In this document: one piece after another, positions 1 to 7,200 of the stretch
Position numbering within the stretch: the first letter of the stretch is position 1
How the letters are laid out: each line of letters opens with the position of its first letter
DNA from: Gammaproteobacteria bacterium
GTDB lineage: Bacteria > Pseudomonadota > Gammaproteobacteria > Steroidobacterales > GCA-2729495
Reading direction: 5' to 3'
NCBI GenBank assembly: GCA_030429685.1
Contig: JAUIEY010000093.1
Location: 1 to 7,359 of the forward strand
Length of the DNA: 7,359 nt
Notes under the pieces: generated by a model
What the model was told of the DNA's origin: nothing
The model's input: only the letters and a program-made list of their open reading frames with translations
Database searches by the model: none
Made by a program: the position numbers and the translations under genes

Positions 1-1796
1 CCGCCGAATACATGCGAGAAGCTGTTGGCGAAACGACTGTAAACCGGCGGCCTGATGACAGCGACCCGGTCGCGAACCTCATTCAGAATTTCGCGGAAAC
101 GCGGCCCCTTGGCCGGGTCATATTCGGCATGTATGCGCCAGTCGAACAGCGCGAACTCAATCTGCCGCACCATCTGCAGGCCGGACTGGAACACGCGCGA
201 GGCTTCCAGCTGATTCAACAATTCGTCAGGCAGCGCCGCGCCGCTTTGCACATGTTGTGACATGCCGCGCACCACTTCCGGATCCCAGGCGAAGTTTTCC
301 ATGAACTGACTGGGCAGCTCCACCGCATCCCACGGCACGCCGTTGATGCCCGACACGCTCGGGTAATCCACCCGCGTCAGCAGATGGTGCAGGGTATGGC
401 CGAACTCGTGGAACAGTGTGACGATCTCATCGTGACTGAGCTGCGCCGGCTTGTCGCCCGCGGGTTTGGTGAAGTTGCACACCAGGTGCGCGACCGGCAG
501 CTGTACTTTGCCGTTGCTGCCTTTGCGCAGCACGCACTCGTCCATCCAGGCGCCGGCGCGTTTGTTGCGCCGTGCGTACAGGTCCATAAAAAAGCCGCCG
601 ATCTCGGCGTCATCTTCATTGACCAGTGCGTAGTAATGCACGTCCGCCTGCCAGGTTTCCACGCCCTGCCGCTCGCGGGCGCGAATACCGTAGAGCCGTT
701 CCATGACGCTGAACAGGCCGTCCATCACCCGCGGCAGCGGAAAATAGGGCCGCAGCTCTTCATCGGAAATCGAAAACTTTTCCAGCCGCAGCTTTTCCGA
801 GTAGTAGCCGATGTCCCAGGGTTCCAGCGGCCGTCCCACCCAGCCTTCCAGTTCGGCCAGATCGCGCTCGGCCGCCGGTCGCGATACCCCCGCCAGGTGC
901 GTCAGAAAATCGCTGACTTCGCCGACATCCCTGGCCATGCGGCTGGCCAGCGCGTACTCGGCATAGTTGCGAAAGCCCACCAGGTTGGCTGCTTCATGGC
1001 GCAGCGCCATGATGTCTTCCATTACGTGGGTGTTGTCGTGCATGCCGCCCACCGGTCCCTGCTCGGATGCCCTGGTCACCCAGGCTTCATAGAAATCCCG
1101 CCGCAGGCGATCGTCATCAGCATAGGTCATCACCGCCACATAGGTGGGCTGGTCGAGCTGCAACACCCAGCCGTCCTTGCCCTGTTCTACGGCATTCGCC
1201 GCAGCCACTTCCAGCACCGCCTGCGGAATGCCGCTGATGCGGGCCTCACTGATTTCGTGGTGCTCCCAGGCGCTCATGGAGTCGAGCACATTCTGCTCAA
1301 ACTTCGCATGCAGGCCGGACAGCTCTTCCATCACCTGCTTGAAGCGTGCCTTCTGATCCCTCGGCAGGTCGACGCCGGCAAGATGAAAATCGCGCAGTGC
1401 GTGTTCCAGCAGCATGCTGCGCACATCGTCAGTACCGCCGGATTGCTCGGCAACCGATTTAAACAGCCGATACAGGCGTTCGTCCTGCGCCACTTCGGTG
1501 GAATAGCGGCTTAGTTTCGGCAGGCAGCGATTGTAGACATCACGCAGTTCATCGCTGTTGACGACCATCTGCAGATGGCTGACCGGCGACCAGACCCGGT
1601 GCAGACGCTCATGCAGGTCCTCCAGCGGCAAAATCGCCGAGTCGAAATCGGGCCTGCCGCTGTCCTGATCGTCCAGCAGGCGCTCGAGTTCGGCGCGATT
1701 GTGTTGCAGCACTTCGTCCAGTGCAGCCTCCACATGGCGGGGCTGAATCTGACTGAAATGCGGCAGGCCTGTGGTCTCAAGTAAGGGATTGGTCAT
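1..1796 (-). CDS. prlC: Oligopeptidase A (M3 zinc metallopeptidase), C-terminus cut by window edge
   Basis: This cytosolic zinc endopeptidase degrades short peptides, including cleaved signal peptides, in the M3 (thimet oligopeptidase) family. The frame is open from the ATG at 1796-1794 to base 3, giving 598 codons; E. coli OpdA is about 680 residues, so about 80 are lost at the left edge. The start is supported by MTNPLL, identical to the E. coli N-terminus as I recall it. The zinc motif HEFGH is at residues 463-467 (bases 396-410): H463 and H467 are ligands and E464 is the catalytic base. The third ligand is probably E493 in VELPSQFMENF (codon 318-320). The visible end, ANSFSHVFG, matches the conserved segment just before the family's Gly/Tyr-rich substrate loop, so the gene looks intact up to the cut. 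No good Shine-Dalgarno precedes the ATG. It is transcribed divergently from gor. Family assignment is very secure. Confidence 0.96.
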   Translation of the reverse strand, partial: MTNPLLETTGLPHFSQIQPRHVEAALDEVLQHNRAELERLLDDQDSGRPDFDSAILPLEDLHERLHRVWSPVSHLQMVVNSDELRDVYNRCLPKLSRYSTEVAQDERLYRLFKSVAEQSGGTDDVRSMLLEHALRDFHLAGVDLPRDQKARFKQVMEELSGLHAKFEQNVLDSMSAWEHHEISEARISGIPQAVLEVAAANAVEQGKDGWVLQLDQPTYVAVMTYADDDRLRRDFYEAWVTRASEQGPVGGMHDNTHVMEDIMALRHEAANLVGFRNYAEYALASRMARDVGEVSDFLTHLAGVSRPAAERDLAELEGWVGRPLEPWDIGYYSEKLRLEKFSISDEELRPYFPLPRVMDGLFSVMERLYGIRARERQGVETWQADVHYYALVNEDDAEIGGFFMDLYARRNKRAGAWMDECVLRKGSNGKVQLPVAHLVCNFTKPAGDKPAQLSHDEIVTLFHEFGHTLHHLLTRVDYPSVSGINGVPWDAVELPSQFMENFAWDPEVVRGMSQHVQSGAALPDELLNQLEASRVFQSGLQMVRQIEFALFDWRIHAEYDPAKGPRFREILNEVRDRVAVIRPPVYSRFANSFSHVFG

Positions 1797-1892
1797 ACCG
1801 GCACAGCTGGTTGCGAAAGGCCGAAATGCTATCACAGGTGGGGTTGCGTACAGCGCTCAGGCATACTTAGCGGCCCGGAGAAAAGGTGCTTT
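1797..1892. promoter_or_regulatory. Divergent spacer between prlC and gor, presumed to hold both promoters
   Basis: These 96 bp separate the ATG of prlC (minus) from the ATG of gor (plus), so both promoters should lie here or overlap the coding starts. I see no convincing sigma70 pair. On the plus strand CATACT at 1862-1867 fits a -10 box at 4 of 6 positions but has no matching -35 at the right spacing. On the minus strand TAGCAT (bases 1827-1832) is a weak -10 candidate for prlC. No clear operator palindrome was found, including nothing I could call an OxyR site. The promoter role is inferred from gene arrangement only. Confidence 0.4.
1877..1886 (+). promoter_or_regulatory. Ribosome binding site of gor
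   Basis: The purine run GGAGAAAAGG lies just upstream of the gor ATG at 1893. Its AAGG part ends 6 nt before the start codon, a normal spacing, while GGAG sits 12 nt away. It is the only good Shine-Dalgarno-like sequence seen next to a start in this window; prlC and aroE lack one. Confidence 0.65.
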
Positions 1893-3251
1893 ATGACAGA
1901 CGCGACAGCATACGATTTGATAGCCATCGGCGGCGGCAGCGGCGGACTGGCCGCAACCCAGCGCGCGGCCGAATACGGGGCGCGTTGCCTGGTAATCGAA
2001 CGTGACGGCCGGCTCGGCGGTACCTGCGTGAATGTCGGCTGCGTACCCAAAAAAGTCATGTGGCACGCGGCTGAAATTGCTCAGGTGTTGGGCGCCGCCG
2101 GCGCCTATGGATTCACTGTCGGTGAACCCGTCCACGACTGGGCCACGCTGGTTGAGCGCCGCGAAAACTACATCAGCCGTCTCAACGGCATTTATGACCG
2201 CAACCTCAACAACAAGTCGGTGGACTGGCTTACCGGGACCGCACAGTTTGTCGATGCGCACACGCTGCAGGTCGGCGATGAGCTTTACACCGCGCCGCAC
2301 ATTATTATTGCCACCGGTGGTGAGCCGGTGGTGCCGGCAATCGCCGGGGCCGAAGCCGGCATAACCTCGGACGGTTTTTTTGCCCTGACTGAGCGGCCGC
2401 AGCGGGTCGCCGTGGTGGGTAGCGGTTATATCGCCGTGGAACTCGCCGGGGTACTGGCCGCGCTCGGTTCTGACGTTGATCTGTATGCCCGCTACGACAG
2501 CATCCTGCGGTCACTGGATCCCATGCTGCAGGAAGCAGCCATCGCCGCGCTGGTGGAGCACGACGTCACCGTCAACCTGCACAGCATCCCGACCGAGTTG
2601 CGGACCAGCGGCGAGGGCCTGCAGCTAAGCTTCGAAAGCGGTGTTACAGGCGCTCCGGCGGACGCCGTTATCTGGGCCGTGGGCCGCCGGCCGCTGACTT
2701 ACGGGTTAAACCTTGATGCAGCGGGTGTCGAGACCGGCGCGCGCGGGCACATCGTCGTCGACAAGTTTCAGCAAAGCAATGTCGCGGGAGTTTATGCCAT
2801 CGGTGATGCCACCGGACAGGTGGAACTGACCCCGGTGGCGATTGCTGCCGGGCGTCGCCTCAGCGACCGGGTGTTCGGGGGCATGGACGGGCGTTACCTG
2901 GATTACAACAACATCCCCACGGTTATTTTCAGTCACCCGACCATTGGCACGGTGGGCATGACCGAACCGCAGGCGGTCGAGCAGTTCGGCGCCGATGCCG
3001 TGAAAACCTACCAGTCAGGGTTCAATTCCCTGTACTACGGTGTGCAGGAGCACAAAGTGCGTTCCACCATGAAGCTGGTATGCGCCGGCGCAGAAGAACG
3101 CGTGGTGGGTGTGCACATGATCGGACCGGGCAGCGACGAAATCCTGCAGGGCTTCGCCGTCGCCGTAAAGATGGGCGCCACCAAGGCTGATCTCGACAAC
3201 ACCGTTGCTATCCATCCGACCTCCGCCGAAGAACTGGTGACCATGCGCTGA
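1893..3251 (+). CDS. gor: Glutathione-disulfide reductase (NADPH)
   Basis: A 452-residue cytosolic FAD flavoenzyme that reduces glutathione disulfide to two glutathiones with NADPH, normally as a homodimer; E. coli Gor is 450 residues. Visible in order: the FAD dinucleotide-binding loop GGGSGG (residues 13-18); the redox-active disulfide Cys45/Cys50 in GGTCVNVGCVPKK; the NADPH-binding loop GSGYIAVE (176-183), followed by Arg200 and Arg206 at the positions that read the 2'-phosphate of NADPH rather than NADH; the second FAD motif YAIGDATG (301-308); and the dimerisation domain with the catalytic pair His441/Glu446 in HPTSAEE. CVNVGC plus both arginines distinguishes it from lipoamide dehydrogenase and mercuric reductase. 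The start ATG has a good RBS and gives the family's usual N-terminus. It faces aroE tail to tail across a palindromic spacer. Only the weak promoter clues noted for the upstream spacer bear on regulation. Confidence 0.97.
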   Translation: MTDATAYDLIAIGGGSGGLAATQRAAEYGARCLVIERDGRLGGTCVNVGCVPKKVMWHAAEIAQVLGAAGAYGFTVGEPVHDWATLVERRENYISRLNGIYDRNLNNKSVDWLTGTAQFVDAHTLQVGDELYTAPHIIIATGGEPVVPAIAGAEAGITSDGFFALTERPQRVAVVGSGYIAVELAGVLAALGSDVDLYARYDSILRSLDPMLQEAAIAALVEHDVTVNLHSIPTELRTSGEGLQLSFESGVTGAPADAVIWAVGRRPLTYGLNLDAAGVETGARGHIVVDKFQQSNVAGVYAIGDATGQVELTPVAIAAGRRLSDRVFGGMDGRYLDYNNIPTVIFSHPTIGTVGMTEPQAVEQFGADAVKTYQSGFNSLYYGVQEHKVRSTMKLVCAGAEERVVGVHMIGPGSDEILQGFAVAVKMGATKADLDNTVAIHPTSAEELVTMR

Positions 3252-3256
3252 TTAGA

Positions 3257-3382
3257 GGCGCTGCAGACGGCCAGATTTTCGTCGCTCAGTCGTCGCGGCA
3301 CTACAGCCGGCCAGATTGCCCTCGCTTGCTCAGTCACTGCGCTCCGATTCGCCGCGACGGCAATCTGTCCGTCTGCCGCGCC
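3257..3382. repeat. Long imperfect palindrome with nested direct repeats between convergent gor and aroE; possible bidirectional terminator
   Basis: Nearly all of the spacer between the gor stop (3249-3251) and the aroE stop (3388-3390) is structured. Outer arms 3257-3280 and 3359-3382 are reverse complements at 20 of 24 positions (core GCAGACGG/CCGTCTGC, then CAGATT/AATCTG). A second pairing, 3308-3320 with 3359-3371, matches at 12 of 13 positions and competes for the same right arm. CGTCGCGGC (3291-3299) also pairs with GCCGCGACG (3351-3359). Two direct repeats overlay this: CGGCCAGATT at 3268 and 3308, and GCTCAGTC at 3284 and 3328. There is no clean U-tract, so a classical intrinsic terminator is not obvious. 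The position suits a two-way transcription stop, and the internal repetition resembles REP/BIME-like dispersed units. Function is inferred. Confidence 0.7.
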
Positions 3383-3387
3383 AGTAA

Positions 3388-4230
3388 CTAAGGCAGTTTG
3401 GCCCGTACGGCAGCAGTGTCCGGCCGGACATCGCGCCAGATATTGAACGACTCGGCGGCCTGCTCGATCAGCATGCCCCAGCCCTGATGCGCGGCCTTGC
3501 AGCCATGGCTGCGTGCCCAGGTCAGAAAGGGCGTGTCCTGCATGGAATACGACAGGTCGTAGCAGACGGTGTCGGGACCCACGATACAGGCGGGAAACGG
3601 CGCGACTTCGCCGGACAGCCCGGCCGAAGTGGCATTAATAACCAGGTCGAATGCCTGCGGCGGCCCGTCGTCATCATCGGCTTCAGCCAGTTCGTCAAAC
3701 GAGCGCGCCTTGATGCGGCCGATATCGGCGAACTCGTCGGCTATATCGAGGGCGCGCTGCAGGGTGCGGTTGGCAACCACCAGTTCGTCCGGCCGCAGTT
3801 CTGCCAGCGTGGCCAGAATGCCGCGCGCTGCGCCGCCGGCACCCAGCACGAGGATGCGCATGTTTTCCGGCTCGAGGCCGAGGTTGTCACGCAGATCAAT
3901 GATCAGGCCGATGCCGTCGGTGTTGTCACCGCGCAGCGTGCCGTCTTCCAGTTTACTGATGGTGTTCACGGCACCGGCAAGTTCCGCGCGTTCGGTCAGC
4001 GTGTCCATCAGTTCAATGACGGCTTCCTTATGCGGTACGGTAACGTTCAGGCCTCGCCCGCCCAGCGCAATAAAACGCGTGATCGCGGCATGCAGTTCTT
4101 CCGGGGCTGCATCAATGGCTTCATAGCTGATGTTTTCACCGGTCTGCGTCGCAAACTGCGCATGAATCACCGGTGACTTGCTGTGCGCAATAGGGTGGCC
4201 GATAACGGCATATTTTTCAGCATCGGGCAT
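3388..4230 (-). CDS. aroE: Shikimate dehydrogenase (NADP+)
   Basis: A 280-residue cytosolic enzyme that reduces 3-dehydroshikimate to shikimate with NADPH, the fourth step of the shikimate pathway to chorismate and aromatic amino acids; E. coli AroE is 272 residues. Substrate side: GHPIAHSKSP (residues 11-20), NVTVPHKE (62-69) with catalytic Lys68, and GDNTDG (101-106) with catalytic Asp105. Cofactor side: the Rossmann loop GAGGAARG (130-137), NRT (154-156), which contacts the NADP phosphate, and NATSAG (199-204). The C-terminal GWGMLIEQAA (250-259) is typical. A short acidic run, DDDD at 185-188, looks like a surface-loop insertion. The start is fixed by an in-frame TGA at 4240-4242 only 9 nt upstream, although no clear Shine-Dalgarno is visible. 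The S8 protease gene stops 17 nt upstream, so cotranscription and perhaps translational coupling are likely. Both catalytic residues favour AroE over YdiB or quinate dehydrogenase. Confidence 0.96.
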   Translation of the reverse strand: MPDAEKYAVIGHPIAHSKSPVIHAQFATQTGENISYEAIDAAPEELHAAITRFIALGGRGLNVTVPHKEAVIELMDTLTERAELAGAVNTISKLEDGTLRGDNTDGIGLIIDLRDNLGLEPENMRILVLGAGGAARGILATLAELRPDELVVANRTLQRALDIADEFADIGRIKARSFDELAEADDDDGPPQAFDLVINATSAGLSGEVAPFPACIVGPDTVCYDLSYSMQDTPFLTWARSHGCKAAHQGWGMLIEQAAESFNIWRDVRPDTAAVRAKLP

Positions 4231-4242
4231 GGGATTGGCTCA

Positions 4243-4264
4243 GCAGGTCAGGGGCAGGTCAGGG
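4243..4264. repeat. Perfect 2 x 11-bp tandem repeat across the protease stop codon
   Basis: The plus-strand unit GCAGGTCAGGG occurs twice back to back, at 4243-4253 and 4254-4264, with no mismatch. On the coding (minus) strand it spans the last codons of the S8 protease and its TGA stop (4248-4250). Removing one copy would still end the protein at a TGA, one residue earlier (ending LTC instead of LTCP), and would move the stop closer to aroE. It looks like a simple slippage duplication. Confidence 0.8.
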
Positions 4265-7200
4265 CACCCGAATTTTGTACCGGCAGGCCATTCACATCAA
4301 CATCAATAATGCTCAGGCCCAGTTCGGTGAGCACATCCTGCCGGTGCAGAATGCCGCCCAGCCACAGGCCGTCAGCCAGCCCGTTCCACATGGCGGTGAG
4401 GCTGGTTTCGCTGCCGGCCACGGCGCTGCCGGGTACGTTGTCGAGCGTCAGATTGCCGCCGCTGTCAGTGCGGCCGACACCCCAGGCCAGGATGCAGAAC
4501 TCGGTTTGCAGGCCTTCCAGTTCGTAGCCGTGCACGTCAATGATGTAGGTGCCGGGTTCCGGCGCGGCGATATCCGCGGTCTCGTTCGAGGTGCCGGCAT
4601 GGCTGGCGGCACCGACCAGGGTTTCGTTCTCACAGATGCTGTCATTGTTGCTGTCGGTGCAATACCAGACATACAGATCCAGGTCGTCATCGCTGTCGGT
4701 CAGGGCATCAAACAGCGCCACCCGCAGCAGCAGATCATCCGTTGCATCCACCGTAATGGCGGTGCGGTACACCCACGGTTCAGCCGGAAATGTCAGCTGA
4801 TAAAAATCCAGTGGATCGTCCACCACTGTTGCGGGCTCCGTATTGGTGCAGATTGTGTCATCCGGATTGTTGTCGGGCAGCACACAGGGCAGTTCCAGTC
4901 CCAGCGGCAGGGCAGAGTAACTGCCGTTGTAGCCGAAGCGCAGGTCAATCGCAGCGCTGCCGGTGGCACCGCTGCCGCTCACCTGCTCGCTGACCGCAAT
5001 CTGCGCCGGTTGTACCGCGAAAGGGCTGCGCACCCGGTGCGTGTCGCTGACCCAGGTGTAACTGCCGAACAGCCATTCATTCAGCGGCGCACTGCCGGTA
5101 GCGAAGCGAACGCTGAACTGCTGCGTTTCATCCGTGCCGAGTACCAGCGTGTCGGGCGTCACCGTTACGTCAAGCTGGGATGGCGCATCAATTTCCACCC
5201 GGAATGTTGCCGGTGCGCCGGGGTTGCGCACACTGCGGGTGATTTCGCCGGACGCCACCAGTTCGGTGATAGCTGCCGACGGCAGGTTGACGTCCCTGGC
5301 ATCGATATTCTGCACCGGCAGTGCGGCGCATTCCTGCGGTGTCTTGCGCGCCAGATCCACGAAGCACAGATAGGCGTCATATTCGTCAATGGCGGTGTCG
5401 TAGAGCAGGCCGGGATCAATGGCGGTGTTCGGCACCACGTGACCGGCGCCCATGTCGAACGGGTCGGCCGCCGCACCGCCGGCTGTCTTGAGTATGTCCT
5501 GCCGCGCGCTGGTCATCAGCGCCGACTTGATTTCGGCCGGCGTCCAGTCCGGGTGTTGCTCTTTAATCAGCGCCGCAATGCCGGCCACATGCGGTGCCGA
5601 CTGCGAGGTGCCCGACAGGTACTGGAAGTCTTCGCCGCGAAAACCGTTTGCCACGTCGGGGGACTGGCCAGCGAGAATATTGACGCCGGGTGCCACCACG
5701 TCGGGTTTGAGGAAGTCAGGGTCCGCAAGGCTGGGTCCGCGCCCGGAAAAGCTGCCCATGACGTTACCGGTTTCCGCAAAGTTGATGAAGATGCTTTTGT
5801 CCAGCGTGACTTCGACACTGTCGCCGGCGGCAAGCTTGTCGCGCAGCAGTTGCCCGTCGGCCTGGCTGATCATCACGCCGGGTATGTCGATCCCGGTCGC
5901 GTCACCGGCCATGACCTGCAGCGGCTGGTCATTGCTGAACACCACCACTGCCAGTGCGCCTGCCTGCTGGGCAAACAGAATCTTGTCGACAAAATCGCAA
6001 CCGCCGCGCTGAATGAACGCAATATTGCCGTCAATCTCATCCGCGTTCACGGCTTCACTGCACAGGTCGGTGATGGAGCCGGCGGCGCCCTCCGGGGTGG
6101 TGATCGTATTGTCATTCACCAGCACCAGTTCAGCGGTGACCGGTCCGGTTGAAGTCAGCGGCAAGGTGACACTGCCTTCTTTACTTTCGTAGTTGGTGGC
6201 CAGCGACGCTGGTTTGTTGACGCGCAGCCCTTCGGCGATGCGGGTGCCGGTGCGACTGGTGGCGCCCACACTGAGTACCCACGGCGTGGTGGCGGGCGCC
6301 AGCATGGTGAAAGGCGTCGGGCCGTCATTGCCGGTGGCCACCACGCTCAGCACGCCTGCTTCGGCGGCGCGTAGCAACGCCAGGTCGTCGGCATCGGTCA
6401 GGCTGTCATCCAGGCTGCCCACCGAGTAGTTGATGATGTCGACGCCGTCGGCGACTGCATCGTCAATGGCCAGCATCAGGTCGGCGACACTGCAGGTGGC
6501 GCGAAAGCCACCGGGCTCCAGCCAACAGGCCTTGTATACCGCCACCCGCGCCCGCGGTGCGACGCCGCTGATCCGGCCGGCGCTGCGACCGAAAATATCC
6601 GCCTCTACCGGATTGCCGGCGGCGATAGAGGCGATGTGGGTGCCATGACCGTCGGCGTCTGCCGGCGACAAAAACTCATTGGCGTCGAGTTCATAGCCGT
6701 CGGCATACAGAAAGCCGTCAACGTAATAGCGCGCGCCGATCAGTTTGTCATTGCAGTCTGCCGCGGTGAAATTTTCACCGGTCTCGCACACGCCCTGCCA
6801 GTCATCCGGCGGGCCGCTGAACAGCGCCGGTCCGGGCTGCTTGAAACGCCGGCACAGCCACAGGCCCAGCAGCGAGTTCTCCGCCCATTCAGACCTGCAC
6901 AGGCGCGGTTTGTCCCTGACCGCCCGGTCGGCAAAACTCGGATGATTGGGCGTGATGCCGCTGTCAATCACGCCGATGACAACGCCCTCACCCTGCAGAC
7001 CCAGGTCGCTGCGCAAACCGCCATCGCTGTCCAGCAGCCCGAGAAAGGCCGGGCTGCTGGCCGTTGATACACTGCGCCGGCGGTCCTCCCAGACGCGTTT
7101 CACCCGCTTGTGCAGGCGCAGCGCAGCGGCCTGCTGCGGTGTCAGTTTGATCGCCACGCCGTTGAAGGTGTAGCGGTAGGAATAAACTTTCTGGTGATCA

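Noticed and set aside
384..1514. Open plus-strand frame of 376 codons opposite prlC
   Set aside because: It is in exact codon register with prlC on the other strand, as expected for GC-rich genes. Its translation shows no recognisable domain, while the minus strand encodes a clear M3 peptidase.
1862..1867. CATACT as the -10 box of a gor promoter
   Set aside because: It matches the consensus at 4 of 6 positions, but no acceptable -35 lies 16-18 bp upstream, so I did not call a defined promoter.
1857..2300. Minus-strand 147-codon frame overlapping the start of gor
   Set aside because: It lies opposite the FAD-binding region of gor and has no recognisable motif or RBS, so it is a shadow frame.
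1893..3251. Lipoamide dehydrogenase, mercuric reductase or trypanothione reductase as an alternative to Gor
   Set aside because: The CVNVGC redox motif, both NADPH-selecting arginines, the 452-residue length and the lack of any N-terminal metal-binding domain all point to glutathione reductase.
3252..3387. A small RNA gene or an attachment site in the gor/aroE spacer
   Set aside because: No promoter-like sequence, tRNA-like fold or integrase gene is nearby; the symmetry is explained by a repeat or terminator.
4275..6152. Open plus-strand frame of 625 codons opposite the S8 protease
   Set aside because: This is also a shadow of a GC-rich gene: the composition is unnatural (rich in Gln, Arg, Gly, Ala and His), no motif is seen, and it lies wholly within a well-supported protease gene.
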